Assembly: GCF_020595055.1 (NCBI RefSeq)
Contig: NZ_JAJDOO010000022.1
Coordinates: 19,941 to 83,940, forward strand
Source: Desulfosporosinus shakirovi
GTDB lineage: Bacteria; Bacillota; Desulfitobacteriia; Desulfitobacteriales; Desulfitobacteriaceae
DNA length: 64,000 nucleotides
Direction: 5' to 3'
Both the position numbers and the translations under genes were made by a program. The notes below the pieces were generated by a model. The model did no database searches. It saw only the letters and a program-made list of their open reading frames with translations, and was not told the origin of the DNA. Below, piece after piece: positions 35,036 through 45,210 of this stretch; the stretch's first letter is position 1, and the number at the start of each line of letters is the position of its first letter.

Positions 35036-36004
35036 TTGAAACAACTCTGGCTCTTCAATCAGATAAATTCAGATTTACAACGGGTTGAAAAAGAACTGAC
35101 TAAATTTGTGGAGACGGGTTATCCGATTCTCCAAGATTCTGCTGTCCATTTATTGGCTGCCGGCGGTAAGCGATTACGCCCTGCATTTACGCTCTTAGCC
35201 GGCAAATTTTATGGCTATCCGTTGGAAAAAATAATGCCAGTTGCGATGGCTTTAGAACTTATTCATATGTCTTCCCTTGTTCATGATGATGTCGTAGATG
35301 CGTCAATGACCAGAAGAGGGCGGGCGACGGTCAAAGCGAAATGGGGCAATGTCGTTTCGGTGGAAACGGGTGATTATCTATTGGCAAAATCACTGATGCT
35401 CATCTCGAAGATTGATCATCCAGAGGTGGCACGCATTTTAGCGGAAATCAGTGTTGAAATGTGCCAAGGAGAGATTCAGCAGATTAAATGTTCCTTCGAC
35501 GTAGAGCAAACTCTAAAACAATACTATTACCGTATTAAACGTAAAACCGCCTTATTGATCTCTGCCTGTTGCAGATTGGGAGCTTTGGTTTCGGGAGCCC
35601 CTAAACGACAAGTATGGGCCTTGGGGGCTTACGGTCACTCTCTTGGAATGGCCTTTCAGATTGTCGATGATGTTTTAGATATTACTGCTAAGGCCTCAGA
35701 ATTCGGGAAACCAATTGGGGGGGATTTGCGTCAGGGCATAATGACTTTACCTATGATTCTTGCCCTAAATTCTTCACAGGAGTCTTCCGGGTTAAAGTCT
35801 TTACTCAAGAAAATGGATAAGACGGATGATGAAGTAGGGGAAACTATAGACCTTATTAAATCCACCGGGGCGATTGATCAGTCAATGCAGCTTGTGGATT
35901 TATATATTGAGAAGGCTAAAAAACATCTGCAGGAACTGCCTAAGATTCCTACGCGTAAAGCGTTGGAAGAGCTGGCAGAATTCATTCGGACCCGTAAGTT
36001 TTAG
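35036..36004 (+). CDS. Polyprenyl diphosphate synthase
   Basis: About 322 residues from TTG 35036 (MKQLWLFNQIN), which has AGGTG in front; an ATG at 35003 inside the TatA gene would add 11 residues. Both catalytic aspartate motifs are intact: HDDVVD with TRRGR about 75-90 residues in, and IVDDVLD in the second half. GGKRLRP binds isopentenyl diphosphate. It should build the menaquinone side chain for the UbiA enzyme upstream. Chain length cannot be read reliably. Confidence 0.92.
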   Translation: MKQLWLFNQINSDLQRVEKELTKFVETGYPILQDSAVHLLAAGGKRLRPAFTLLAGKFYGYPLEKIMPVAMALELIHMSSLVHDDVVDASMTRRGRATVKAKWGNVVSVETGDYLLAKSLMLISKIDHPEVARILAEISVEMCQGEIQQIKCSFDVEQTLKQYYYRIKRKTALLISACCRLGALVSGAPKRQVWALGAYGHSLGMAFQIVDDVLDITAKASEFGKPIGGDLRQGIMTLPMILALNSSQESSGLKSLLKKMDKTDDEVGETIDLIKSTGAIDQSMQLVDLYIEKAKKHLQELPKIPTRKALEELAEFIRTRKF

Positions 36005-36024
36005 AAAAAACCACAAGTATAAGC

Positions 36025-36069
36025 AAATTGATCAAGCCCTGCAGTTCGTCTGCGGGGCTTGATCAATTT
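36025..36069 (+). terminator. Terminator of the menaquinone/Tat operon
   Basis: AAATTGATCAAGCCC and GGGCTTGATCAATTT arms flank a GC-rich stem and TTCGT loop. The flanking A and T tracts allow function in both directions. Confidence 0.88.
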
Positions 36070-36110
36070 ACAAGTAAGTTTCAACCATATAATAGGCGAA
36101 AGGCCCGTTA

Positions 36111-36168
36111 ATACAGACATTGTCAATTAAAAATGAATGCATTCATTTTTAATTGACAATGTCTGTAT
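36111..36168. promoter_or_regulatory. 58-bp perfect palindrome, probable TetR operator region
   Basis: Positions 36111-36139 and 36140-36168 are exact reverse complements, centred on TGAATGCATTCA, a typical TetR-type dyad. It lies about 105 bp upstream of a TetR gene. Confidence 0.8.
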
Positions 36169-36182
36169 CTGCAAATATAATA

Positions 36183-36202
36183 AAGTGAATCAATTCACTT
36201 TT
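36183..36202. promoter_or_regulatory. Second dyad operator upstream of the TetR gene
   Basis: AAAGTGAATCAATTCACTTT (about 36183-36202) is a near-perfect dyad sharing the TGAAT...ATTCA core of the larger palindrome, and it lies closer to the TetR start. Both are probably bound by the same repressor. Confidence 0.6.
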
Positions 36203-36272
36203 TATCATATTGTAGTGGATACTGTATGTATGTGAACATTCATAAACGGGTTAAATCTCTGGGGGGATAAAA

Positions 36273-36878
36273 ATGTTGCAGGAACTAAGCAGGCGCGAGA
36301 GAAAGAAAATTCAGACCAAAAAGACGATTGCAGGAATCGCTTTAAAATTATTTTTCAGCAAAGGGCTGAACGAAACCACAGTCGCGGAAATAATGGAGAG
36401 AGCAGCTCTTGGAACGGGCACTTTTTATAATTACTTTGAATCTAAGGAAGCTATATTAAAATACTGCCTTGCTGAAAGAATAGAGAATGCTAAACAAACT
36501 TGTGAAGATATAAAGACATCATCTTTAAACGCAACCCAAAAATTATCCCAAATGCTTCAAGCTGTAGGAAAAACTCATGAGGAAAACCAGTTACTGATAA
36601 GTTTATATATGAAATTTTACCATAATCCCGATAAAGGTGAGAAGAAGGCACCTCATGGGGAATGGTTCAAGGAGATTCTATCCACTATCATTACAGAAGG
36701 ACAAGTCAAAAATGAGTTCAGAAAAGACATTCCACCCGAAATAATCATTGAGATGTTCTCTGGTATTCTTCAGTCCACAATGAGTAGTAAGCTGGAATTT
36801 TCCTTTATAGCTAATATCAATTATAAACATTCTTTGCTCTTAGAGGGTGTTATTAAGCGGAACGATGGCGAGGGGTGA
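36273..36878 (+). CDS. TetR-family transcriptional regulator
   Basis: A 201-residue TetR repressor. The N-terminal HTH spans about residues 12-58 (IAGIALKLFFSKGLNETTVAEIMERA, then GTGTFYNYFESKEAIL); the remainder is a ligand domain of unknown specificity. The ATG lies behind GGGGGG. It heads the cytochrome c/heme gene block and is preceded by two dyads, so autoregulation, and possibly control of resBC, is likely. The inducer is unknown. Confidence 0.9.
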   Translation: MLQELSRRERKKIQTKKTIAGIALKLFFSKGLNETTVAEIMERAALGTGTFYNYFESKEAILKYCLAERIENAKQTCEDIKTSSLNATQKLSQMLQAVGKTHEENQLLISLYMKFYHNPDKGEKKAPHGEWFKEILSTIITEGQVKNEFRKDIPPEIIIEMFSGILQSTMSSKLEFSFIANINYKHSLLLEGVIKRNDGEG

Positions 36879-36983
36879 TAACTTCATATCCATCATTTTT
36901 TGGGGTATAATAAAAAACGTATGAAGCATTTGCTTGATTTTCCATAATAATGAAAATGACATGGCTAGAGAAGGGGCGATTTA

Positions 36984-38288
36984 GTGAAAGAACAACGCGA
37001 GGGCATTGTAGAGTATATATGGCGCGTGTTCAGCTCAATGAAATTAGGGCTGATATTATTAGGTTTAGTAGCTCTTGTTTCAGGAGTGGGAACTGTTTTT
37101 CCTCAAGCGAACTTGGACCCGGGGAAGGCCAAAGAAGTAGGTGAGATCTGGCAAACTCTTGGGTTTACACAAATTTACAGTACTGTTTGGTTTCGTTTAT
37201 TAATGGGTTTACTTTGCATCAATTTAGTAGTTTGCAGTATCCAACGTTTTCAGGGAATTTATAATCGAACCTTCGCCCTTAAGCCGCCTGTGAGTGTTTC
37301 AAACGTGTTTAGCAAGATTAAAGCGAAATTAGCCGGAGAAAGCGAACCTCTCAAGATTTCTGTTCAAGATGTACTAAAGCGAAATGGATTTAAACTTACA
37401 ATCAATTCAGGAGACAATGGTTGGAGTTTTATAGCGATTAAACGGCGACTGGGAAACTGGGGATCACTTATTTCTCATATTTCATTTGTTGTTTTAGTCA
37501 TCGGGGCGATCTTAGGAACAACCATGGGTTTTAAGGGCTTTATGATGAGCAGTGCAGGGTCAACTGTACCTATAAATTCGATTAGTGTATCCAAGGGAAG
37601 AATTAATCAAGATTTTAGTGTCCGTATCTATTCAGCCGAGGACCGCTTTTTGCCTAATGGAGAACGAGATAATTGGTATACAGATATGGGGATTATTGAA
37701 AACGGAACTGAAGTGCTCCGTAAGACAATCTCGGTAAATCATCCGCTTACATATAGAGGGGTAACATTCTATCAATCAAGTTTTGCTAACGGAGCCAGCC
37801 TGACGGTTGACCTGAAGGATCAAAAGCTCCCAATTGTTTTGCAAGACCACGGCGGGAATTACTTTCAAGCACCGGGAACCGAACTCTATCTTATCGCCGC
37901 TGCAATTAAGAGTGATCCCCAAAAGCCAATTATGCTTTATCAAGTCTATAGAGGGAAAGGTGTTCAACCTGTACAAACGGGGCAAATTAATGCAGGGGAA
38001 ACTATTGACGTTCAAGGTGAATATAAGTTAACCCTCGAGGCCAATGCTGGTTTTACTGGATTGCAAGTAAAACAAGACCCAGGCGTAATGGTCGTTTGGC
38101 TCGGATGCGCCTTGTTGCTGTTAGGACTGTTCTTATCATTCTATTGGCGTTCAATGGTTGTCCTGGGAGTTTTCGAATCTGGACAGGGAACAGAGGGAGA
38201 ACTGACAATGGGGACGATGGCGGGTAAAGTTACGGGTGGGGTTCAGGAAGAGTTTGATCGTTTGATTCATGACATTCAAGCAAAATAA
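36984..38288 (+). CDS. resB: Cytochrome c biogenesis protein ResB
   Basis: A 434-residue membrane protein of system II heme delivery. Hydrophobic helices occur near residues 20-40, 70-90, 165-185 and close to the C-terminus (VVWLGCALLLLGLFLSFY), with a large extracytoplasmic domain between the last two. It starts with GTG behind GAGAAGGGG. A TATAAT lies at 36906-36911, so it may also have its own promoter. It acts with the ResC protein that follows to attach heme to apocytochromes such as the one at 49614. Confidence 0.92.
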   Translation: MKEQREGIVEYIWRVFSSMKLGLILLGLVALVSGVGTVFPQANLDPGKAKEVGEIWQTLGFTQIYSTVWFRLLMGLLCINLVVCSIQRFQGIYNRTFALKPPVSVSNVFSKIKAKLAGESEPLKISVQDVLKRNGFKLTINSGDNGWSFIAIKRRLGNWGSLISHISFVVLVIGAILGTTMGFKGFMMSSAGSTVPINSISVSKGRINQDFSVRIYSAEDRFLPNGERDNWYTDMGIIENGTEVLRKTISVNHPLTYRGVTFYQSSFANGASLTVDLKDQKLPIVLQDHGGNYFQAPGTELYLIAAAIKSDPQKPIMLYQVYRGKGVQPVQTGQINAGETIDVQGEYKLTLEANAGFTGLQVKQDPGVMVVWLGCALLLLGLFLSFYWRSMVVLGVFESGQGTEGELTMGTMAGKVTGGVQEEFDRLIHDIQAK

Positions 38289-38345
38289 CTCAACATAAAG
38301 CCTGACTGTCTAAAGATTAGTACAGAAAAAGGGAGGATATGCACC

Positions 38346-39227
38346 GTGGATCAGGGATTGCAAAACCTTGAAACTTCATCATTTTATGTTATGTTAATGG
38401 CCTATACTCTTTGTATGTTCTTTCATTGGGCTTGGATAGGCACAAAAAAAGAACTAATGGGCCGATTTGCAACATATCTTTCAATTGTTGGCTTAGTCGC
38501 TAACACTGCGGCTATCATTTTGCGTATGATTATTGCGGGTCGTCCGCCGCTTTCCAATTCCTATGAGTTTTTGTTGGCGTTTATCTGGGGGATAATATTT
38601 GTTTATCTGTTTATAGAGTATCGCTATAAGCTCAGGTCTCTCGGCGCTTTTGTCATGCCCATCGCTTTCTTAATCTTGATGTTTATTATCATGAGCATGG
38701 GACCGGAGGAGAGAATTGCCCAGGCAATTCCACCGGCACTTAAAAGTAAGTGGCTAACCTTTCACGTAGTAACAGCCATGTTTTCCTATGGTGCTTTTGC
38801 CACATCCTTCGGATTAGGAATCATGTATTTGTTGAAAATAGGGGAAGAGGGCAAAGGGAAAAAATCTAATCCACATGGAATAATTTCGCGTTTCCCTGCC
38901 TTAGACATAATCGATGAGCTGTCCTATAAGGTCATTGGATTTGCCTTTCCACTGCTGACTCTTTGCATTATTACAGGTGCGATTTGGGCAAATTATGCTT
39001 GGGGTACATATTGGTCATGGGACCCTAAAGAGACGTGGTCGTTAATCACTTGGATTATCTATGCGGCGTACTTACATGCCAGGTTGATGTATGGCTGGAA
39101 AGGGAAACGGGCGGCCTGGATGACGATATTTGGCTTTGCTGCAGTGTTGTTCACGTTCTTTGGTGTAAACTACTTTTTGCCGGGGTTGCATTCTTACGCG
39201 ATTAGTCAACCTAATATACTTGTATAA
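38346..39227 (+). CDS. resC: Cytochrome c biogenesis protein ResC (CcsA)
   Basis: A 293-residue multi-helix membrane protein with the heme-handling WWD motif WGTYWSWDPKETWS (about residues 218-231) and conserved flanking histidines (FHVVTAM, YLHARL). It forms the channel of system II cytochrome c maturation with ResB. The GTG start lies behind AAGGGAGG. Confidence 0.94.
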   Translation: MDQGLQNLETSSFYVMLMAYTLCMFFHWAWIGTKKELMGRFATYLSIVGLVANTAAIILRMIIAGRPPLSNSYEFLLAFIWGIIFVYLFIEYRYKLRSLGAFVMPIAFLILMFIIMSMGPEERIAQAIPPALKSKWLTFHVVTAMFSYGAFATSFGLGIMYLLKIGEEGKGKKSNPHGIISRFPALDIIDELSYKVIGFAFPLLTLCIITGAIWANYAWGTYWSWDPKETWSLITWIIYAAYLHARLMYGWKGKRAAWMTIFGFAAVLFTFFGVNYFLPGLHSYAISQPNILV

Positions 39228-39326
39228 GACAATTGATAATTCGAGAATCCATGAGTTTAGAAGGAAATATGTCCAAATAGAACGAATTTAAATTCAGGAG
39301 AAAAGTGGAGAAGGTGACTATTGTTT

Positions 39327-39965
39327 ATGTCGCAGTATTATCCTATATTCATAGACTTAAATGCTCTGCCGGTTTTGGTCGTTGGTGGAGGAAATGTAGC
39401 ATTAAGGAAAGTTCAAACCCTTTTGCACCATGGATCTTTGGTGCAAGTTATCTCTCCCCGTCTTGTCCCTGAGTTACGGGAGCTGATTGATGGAAAATCA
39501 TGTTTTTGGGTAGAAAAAGAATATTCATCTGACGATATTCAAGATGCCAGGCTTGTTTTTTCATGTACAGAAATCGAGGAAGTTAACGCGCAAGTCTCTC
39601 AGGATGCTAAAGTTCATTATCGCCTGGTGAATGTTGTTGATGATCCAGAGAAATGCAGTTTTATAGTACCTTCCATTATGGAACAAGGAGATCTGAAGAT
39701 TGCAGTATCGACTGGAGGAAGCAGCCCTATTGTAGCTCGACAAGTGCGAGCAGAGTTAGAAGATTTGTACGGTCATGAAATGGCTGAATATCTAACATTG
39801 CTTAAAAGTTGGAGAAATAGAGCTAAGTCTGACTTACCACCGGAAAAGCGAAGTGTTTTTTGGAATCGTGCTACAGACGGAGAAGTTAGAACCCTTATTA
39901 AAGCTCAACGCTTAACCGAAGCGAAAGGAGTGTTAGAAAAATGTTTCCTGTCGCTATCGGATTAA
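39327..39965 (+). CDS. Precorrin-2 dehydrogenase (siroheme synthase N-terminal type)
   Basis: About 212 residues, corresponding to the Met8/SirC/CysG-N domain that oxidises precorrin-2 to sirohydrochlorin and may insert iron. The NAD-binding VVGGGNVALRK lies near residue 17. VPSIMEQGDLKIAVSTGGSSP is the family hallmark in the middle, followed by a helical C-terminal part. A TTG at 39321 would add two residues. Its product feeds the siroheme-dependent heme route. The 3' end overlaps hemA by 25 bp. Confidence 0.92.
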   Translation: MSQYYPIFIDLNALPVLVVGGGNVALRKVQTLLHHGSLVQVISPRLVPELRELIDGKSCFWVEKEYSSDDIQDARLVFSCTEIEEVNAQVSQDAKVHYRLVNVVDDPEKCSFIVPSIMEQGDLKIAVSTGGSSPIVARQVRAELEDLYGHEMAEYLTLLKSWRNRAKSDLPPEKRSVFWNRATDGEVRTLIKAQRLTEAKGVLEKCFLSLSD

Positions 39966-41278
39966 ATCACAGGAGCGCTCCTGTTGAAATAAGGGAAAAA
40001 ATGAGCTTTCACCCTTCTCAAATGCAGATGGCCCTCAAAGAATTAAAAAACTGTCAAGCAATTCAGGGAGTTGTAATACTCAGCACTTGTAATCGTACTG
40101 AGGTATATGCTGCTACAACGGATGTAGAAACAGGGGTTCGCTCCATTAAGGACTTTTTTGCCAGTCATCATGGAATTGAAGAAAATATTCTGGAGCAATA
40201 TTTGTACGCTCATACCTTGTATGATGCCGTCCGCCACTTGTTTCGGGTAGTATCTGGGTTGGATTCGATGGTTCGAGGGGAAACACAAATCCTTGGACAG
40301 GTCAGTCAGGCATATCAACAAGCAAATGATGCAGAAGCCACTAATAAAGTGATCAATGTGTTTTTTCAAACTGCTTTAGCGGTAGGCAAGCGCGTACGCA
40401 CAGATACATTGATTGATCAGCATCCGGTTTCCATAAGTTATACAGCCGTTGAGCTTGCCAAACAACAATTTGGAGAACTTGAAGGTAAAGGGATTCTTAT
40501 TATGGGAGCGGGAGAAATGAGTACTCTGACAGCCAAACATTTGGTTTCAGCAGGAGCCACCACTGTTTTAGTGTCGAATCGGTCTTATGAAAAAGCCGTT
40601 GTATTAGCAAAGGAGTGCAGCGGTCGGGCAGTACGGCTTGATGATGTAGATCAGTATCTTGAAGAAGTGGATATAGTGATATCCTCAACTGCCTCGAAAC
40701 ATTTTGTGTTGCTTCCTGAGCGCATGCAGGAAATTATGAAAAACCGTAAGAATCGCCCTATGTTGCTCATTGATATTGCAGTGCCTCGAGATATACACCC
40801 TGAAGTAGGGGGAATTCCTCATATTACTTTATTTGATATTGATGATTTGCGGGGAGTTATCGATCATCATCATCAAGAACGTGAAATCGCAGCAATCAAG
40901 GCAGAAAAGATTATCGATGAAGAGATGGAATTATTTCTGAACTGGCACAATTCATTGTTTGTTGTACCGACGATTTTAGCCTTACAAAAAAAAGGTGAAC
41001 AGATCAGAGATATGCAAGTGGAACGCGCTCTGGGGCATTTGACAGGGTTAACTCCAAAACAGGAAAAGGTAATACGTTCTATGGCTAATTCCATCGTCAA
41101 TCATCTCTTGCATCTGCCAATTATTAACCTAAAAGAATATGCCAACACAAGCCAAGGTCATCTCTATACAGAAATATTGCAAAACTTATTTGATTTAAAT
41201 GTTAGAGAAGAGGGCGAATGTCCAAACTTGATGATGAAAAAGAGTCATAAGCATGGGTATCATAGGAGGGCTGAATGA
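39941..41278 (+). CDS. hemA: Glutamyl-tRNA reductase
   Basis: A 445-residue enzyme making glutamate-1-semialdehyde from glutamyl-tRNA. The active-site cysteine is in [12 protein letters not shown] (about 46-57). The NADP-binding LIMGAGEMS follows near 187, then the C-terminal dimerisation helices. It is translationally embedded between the preceding and following genes (25-bp and 4-bp overlaps), so the heme genes form one operon. Confidence 0.96.
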   Translation: MFPVAIGLNHRSAPVEIREKMSFHPSQMQMALKELKNCQAIQGVVILSTCNRTEVYAATTDVETGVRSIKDFFASHHGIEENILEQYLYAHTLYDAVRHLFRVVSGLDSMVRGETQILGQVSQAYQQANDAEATNKVINVFFQTALAVGKRVRTDTLIDQHPVSISYTAVELAKQQFGELEGKGILIMGAGEMSTLTAKHLVSAGATTVLVSNRSYEKAVVLAKECSGRAVRLDDVDQYLEEVDIVISSTASKHFVLLPERMQEIMKNRKNRPMLLIDIAVPRDIHPEVGGIPHITLFDIDDLRGVIDHHHQEREIAAIKAEKIIDEEMELFLNWHNSLFVVPTILALQKKGEQIRDMQVERALGHLTGLTPKQEKVIRSMANSIVNHLLHLPIINLKEYANTSQGHLYTEILQNLFDLNVREEGECPNLMMKKSHKHGYHRRAE

Positions 41279-42186
41279 AGAACATCCGCATTGGAACTCG
41301 GGATAGTCAATTAGCAATGTGGCAAGCCGAGTGGGTACAAAGTCAATTAACTGAACTTTATCCTCATCTTAACTTTGAACTTGTCTCTATGAAAACCAAA
41401 GGGGATAAGATCTTGGATGTACCCCTTTCCAAAATTGGGGACAAGGGATTGTTTACCAAGGAATTGGAACAGGGTCTGCTGAATGATGAACTGGATATGG
41501 CAGTTCACAGTCTTAAAGATATGCCGACATTGTTACCCCCAGGGTTAATCATCAGTGCTTTTTGTGAACGGGAAGAACCTAGGGACGTTTTTTTAAGCCG
41601 AAACGGGGTCTCAATTGAGGATTTGCCCGAGGGTGCTATTATCGGCACAAGTAGTTTGCGTCGTAAATCACAGCTTAAGCATTATCGTCCGGATCTTAAT
41701 TTTATGGATCTAAGAGGTAATCTGCAAACCCGATGGAGGAAATTGCAAGAGTCTGACATGGCTGGTATTGTCCTTGCTGCAGCGGGGGTGAAACGGTTAG
41801 GATGGGAAGAGCGAATCACTCAAATCTTGCCCGAAGATATGATGCTTTCAGCAGTCGGGCAAGGGTCCATAGCTGTGGAAATCGACGAGAAACGTTCAGA
41901 TATTGCGGAATTGCTATCTCGTCTAAACCATATTGCCACTGAAAAAGCGGTAAAGGCAGAGCGTACATTAATGCGTAAGCTTGAAGGCGGTTGCCAAGTC
42001 CCCATTGGAGCTTTAGGACAAGTGGTTGAGGGAGAAATTATTCTTCGGGGAATGGTAGCAAGCTTGGATGGAACTCGCTTGATTAAGGCGGAAGCCAAAG
42101 GGACCGATCCCGAATCGGTGGGCATCGAAGTCGCCAATCGGCTGATAGAACTAGGGGCTAATTCGATATTAGCGGAAATACGATAG
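41275..42186 (+). CDS. hemC: Hydroxymethylbilane synthase
   Basis: A 303-residue porphobilinogen deaminase. The N-terminal [32 protein letters not shown] and the cofactor-binding GGCQVPIGA with its cysteine are all present. It overlaps hemA by ATGA. Confidence 0.96.
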   Translation: MKNIRIGTRDSQLAMWQAEWVQSQLTELYPHLNFELVSMKTKGDKILDVPLSKIGDKGLFTKELEQGLLNDELDMAVHSLKDMPTLLPPGLIISAFCEREEPRDVFLSRNGVSIEDLPEGAIIGTSSLRRKSQLKHYRPDLNFMDLRGNLQTRWRKLQESDMAGIVLAAAGVKRLGWEERITQILPEDMMLSAVGQGSIAVEIDEKRSDIAELLSRLNHIATEKAVKAERTLMRKLEGGCQVPIGALGQVVEGEIILRGMVASLDGTRLIKAEAKGTDPESVGIEVANRLIELGANSILAEIR

Positions 42187-42215
42187 GGAACTTGCGTTAC
42201 AATGCTCACTTGGAG

Positions 42216-42232
42216 GGAACACTTCGTGTTCC
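42216..42232. other. Small hairpin in the gap between hemC and cobA-hemD
   Basis: GGAACAC-TTC-GTGTTCC forms a perfect 7-bp stem within a 192-bp gap that otherwise holds no gene. No T run follows, so it is more likely an RNA processing or stability element or part of a small repeat than a terminator. Confidence 0.4.
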
Positions 42233-42378
42233 GTCTCGCTGATGTAAGTACGCTTTTACCGAGTATTCAGGAGAATAGCGTCGCTAATCCAGAGTTCATG
42301 AGAGAGAGTACTTCATTTAAATATATTTCTATATAATATAATTAAGCTTTGGTAGCTGATTGAATAGGAGTGTTTGGT

Positions 42379-43884
42379 TTGAGTAAGGGATATGTATATT
42401 TGGTGGGGGCTGGTCCCGGAGACCCTAAGTTGATAACCATTAAAGGGTCAGAATGTATTGCCAAAGCCGATGTTTTAGTCTATGATCGGTTAGCTTCGCG
42501 GCGCCTTTTGACATTAGCCCGCCCTGATTGTGAACTCATCTATGTGGGGAAATCTCCGGATCGCCATACACTTAAACAAGATGAAATTAACCAAGTTCTT
42601 GTGGATAAAGGCCTGGAAGGAAAAGTCGTAACCCGCCTAAAAGGAGGGGATCCTTTTGTCTTTGGTCGGGGGGGCGAGGAAGCCGAAGCTTTACTCAACG
42701 CAGGGATTCAGTTTGAAGTGGTACCTGGCATCACCTCTGCTATTGCAGTTCCAGCATATGCAGGTATACCCGTAACCCATAGAGATCTGACGTCTTCCTT
42801 CGCGGTTATCACAGGACACGAAGATCCTACTAAAAATGAAACAAGCATTCATTGGGACCACCTTGCCCTATCCCATGGAACTCTTGTGTTCCTCATGGGC
42901 ATGGAAAATCTCCCCTTAATTGCTCAAAAACTAATGGAGAATGGGAAGAAGCCAACGACTCCAGTCGGAATCATTCAATGGGGTACCAGACCAGAACAAC
43001 GAACCCTCGTAGGGCAACTGGATACTATTGCCGAAGAGGTTAAAAAGCAGGGATTTACGAATCCCTCCATTATTATCGTCGGCGAAGTCGTCTCTCTGCG
43101 AGAAAAACTCCAATGGTTCGAAAAGAAGCCCTTATTTGGGAAAAGGATTGTGGTCACTCGGGCGCGTCATCAGGCCAGTGTGTTATCGCAGGAAATCGAA
43201 ACTTTGGGCGGAGAGGCTTGGGAATTTCCGACGATTGACATTGTCCCTCCCACTGACAATTCGCATATCATCAAAGCTCTGAATAATCTGGGACAGTTCC
43301 AATGGCTTATTTTTACCAGCGTCAACGGAGTAGAGGCGTTTTTTGAAGAGCTTAAGAATCAAGAACGAGATGTTCGTGATTTGATAGGCTTAGAGATAGT
43401 TGCTATAGGTCCGGCTACGCAAGCGGCTATTGAGAAAAGAGGACTTCGTGCGGCCTACGTTCCGGAAGAGTACCGCGCCGAAAAGATTGTTGAAGGTCTT
43501 ACCGGCCGTGTTTCAGCTGGTCAAAGGGTGCTTCTGGCACGGGCGGAAGAGGCGCGAGATATTTTGCCTGAATCGCTTAAGGCTATGGGCTTGGAAGTCT
43601 GGGATGTGCCAGTATATAAGACCGTACTCGGAGGAGCAAATCGAGAAGAATTACAGCGTATGCTTCGTGAAAAAGAGATTCATGCGGTCACATTTACAAG
43701 CTCTTCGACAGTGCGCAATTTTGTAGAACTCTTGGAAGGAGAAATCTCTTTACTAAAAGGTGTCTCTCTCTTTTCCATCGGGCCTATTACCAGTGGAACT
43801 GCTCGAAAGCTTGGTCTGACGATCTATAAAGAGGCTAACGAATATACGATTCAGGGATTAGTCAAAGCCTTATTGGAGGGGTAA
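42379..43884 (+). CDS. cobA-hemD: Uroporphyrinogen-III methyltransferase/synthase fusion (CobA-HemD)
   Basis: About 501 residues from TTG 42379 (AGGAG eight bases upstream; the GTG at 42370 overlaps that ribosome site). Residues 1 to about 245 are [37 protein letters not shown] and [19 protein letters not shown]. Residues about 255-500 are uroporphyrinogen-III synthase ([30 protein letters not shown]). The fusion makes and methylates uroporphyrinogen III, directing flux to precorrin-2 and siroheme. Confidence 0.95.
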   Translation: MSKGYVYLVGAGPGDPKLITIKGSECIAKADVLVYDRLASRRLLTLARPDCELIYVGKSPDRHTLKQDEINQVLVDKGLEGKVVTRLKGGDPFVFGRGGEEAEALLNAGIQFEVVPGITSAIAVPAYAGIPVTHRDLTSSFAVITGHEDPTKNETSIHWDHLALSHGTLVFLMGMENLPLIAQKLMENGKKPTTPVGIIQWGTRPEQRTLVGQLDTIAEEVKKQGFTNPSIIIVGEVVSLREKLQWFEKKPLFGKRIVVTRARHQASVLSQEIETLGGEAWEFPTIDIVPPTDNSHIIKALNNLGQFQWLIFTSVNGVEAFFEELKNQERDVRDLIGLEIVAIGPATQAAIEKRGLRAAYVPEEYRAEKIVEGLTGRVSAGQRVLLARAEEARDILPESLKAMGLEVWDVPVYKTVLGGANREELQRMLREKEIHAVTFTSSSTVRNFVELLEGEISLLKGVSLFSIGPITSGTARKLGLTIYKEANEYTIQGLVKALLEG

Positions 43885-43888
43885 AAGT

Positions 43889-45064
43889 ATGATTAGTGTC
43901 ACAAAGCTCTTATTTGATACGGAATACTTCGGAGACTCTCTGCGTTATAATAAAAACTCGCATGGTGCTCGAAATGGAACAACCACTCTTTCCGGGCCTG
44001 TGGTCGTTTGGAATTCGACCAAGACCTGTAACCTAAAATGTGCTCATTGTTATATGGAGTCTGATGCTCAAAAATATGAGGGAGAAATGACTACAGAAGA
44101 AGCTAAGCACTTTATCGATGACTTGGCCGAATTCAAATCTCCCGTTCTACTCTTTTCTGGAGGAGAGCCGCTGATTCGCCCGGATTTTTTCGAATTGGCA
44201 GAGTATGCTATTTCCAAAGGGCTTAGGGCAACACTTTCAACGAATGGCACTTTGATTACGTCTGAAGTGGCAAGACGCATTAAAGAGATTGGGATCTCTT
44301 ATGTCGGTATCTCACTCGATGGGCTTGCAGATGTGAACGACAAATTCAGAGGTAAAGAAGGAGCCTTTAAAGCGGCAATGCAAGGAATTCAAAATTGCGT
44401 CGCTGTAGACCAACGTGTAGGACTTCGTTTTACAATCAATCATCATAATATTAAAGAACTAGACAAGATCTTTGATTTCATCGAAGAAGAGAATATTGAT
44501 CGCGTTTGCTTTTACCATCTGGTCTATTCGGGCCGAGGAAACCAAATGATTGCAGAAGATGTGACGCCGGAAGAGTCCCGTCAAGCGATGGACACGATTA
44601 TTCGCAGAACTCGGGATTTCGAAGAACGCGGCTTGAAAAAGGAAATTCTAACGGTTGATAATCATTGCGATGGAGTATATATGTACATCCAAGCGTTAAA
44701 AGAGGATCCCGCCAGAGCTCAAAGAATCAAGGATCTAATTGGCCTTAACGGGGGAAACCGTTCGGGTATAGCTTTTGGAGAAGTTGATCCCTTGGGGTAT
44801 ATGCATCCGGATCAGTTCACCCAGCACATCTCCTTTGGAAATGTTCGCGAACGCAAAATTGCAGAGATCTGGACAGATGTGACTCATCCTATCATGGCTG
44901 GACTCAAAGACCGCAAAGCCTTGCTCAAAGGACGATGCGCAGCTTGTCAATACTTAGACATGTGTAACGGTAATTTCCGGACACGGGCGGAAGCTGTTAC
45001 CGGTGATTTCTGGGAGTCCGATCCGGCATGCTATTTAACGGATGAAGAGATCGGAATAAAGTGA
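43889..45064 (+). CDS. ahbC: Radical SAM heme-biosynthesis enzyme AhbC/NirJ1
   Basis: A 391-residue SPASM-type radical SAM protein. The SAM cluster is C47, C51 and C54 (KTCNLKCAHCY), with SGGEPL following; the C-terminal cysteines (GRCAACQYLDMCNG) bind an auxiliary cluster. Members labelled NirJ1 in Firmicutes correspond to AhbC, which removes acetate groups from 12,18-didecarboxysiroheme. It starts four bases after cobA-hemD and is followed by a repeat-bearing gap. The C versus D split rests on its pairing with the second homologue downstream. Confidence 0.9.
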   Translation: MISVTKLLFDTEYFGDSLRYNKNSHGARNGTTTLSGPVVVWNSTKTCNLKCAHCYMESDAQKYEGEMTTEEAKHFIDDLAEFKSPVLLFSGGEPLIRPDFFELAEYAISKGLRATLSTNGTLITSEVARRIKEIGISYVGISLDGLADVNDKFRGKEGAFKAAMQGIQNCVAVDQRVGLRFTINHHNIKELDKIFDFIEEENIDRVCFYHLVYSGRGNQMIAEDVTPEESRQAMDTIIRRTRDFEERGLKKEILTVDNHCDGVYMYIQALKEDPARAQRIKDLIGLNGGNRSGIAFGEVDPLGYMHPDQFTQHISFGNVRERKIAEIWTDVTHPIMAGLKDRKALLKGRCAACQYLDMCNGNFRTRAEAVTGDFWESDPACYLTDEEIGIK

Positions 45065-45065
45065 C

Positions 45066-45180
45066 GAATAGAAATGAAATTGAATGAATAGAAATGAAAT
45101 TGCACGTTCACCAAAGCTTCAGGAAGTGGTTCTTTGTGGTTGGCTTGATGGTTCTCTTTGCAATTTCATTTCATTCATTG
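45066..45180. repeat. Direct repeat plus copy B of a dispersed inverted element
   Basis: GAATAGAAATGAAATTG occurs twice in tandem (45066-45082 and 45086-45102, period 20). The second copy opens a hairpin-like element whose ends, TGAAATTGCACGTTCAC and GTTCTCTTTGCAATTTCA, match in reverse orientation the ends of the element at 28268-28430. It fills the gap between ahbC and hemB. Confidence 0.65.
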
Positions 45181-45210
45181 GCTACGAAGGGGTAAAGGAC
45201 GAGGTTTAGG

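Noticed and set aside
36111..36168. Palindrome as an insertion-sequence end
   Set aside because: No transposase, second end or target duplication is nearby; the centre looks like a TetR dyad.
42187..42378. Terminator separating hemC from cobA-hemD
   Set aside because: The 7-bp hairpin has no T run, and the flanking genes belong to the same pathway and orientation.
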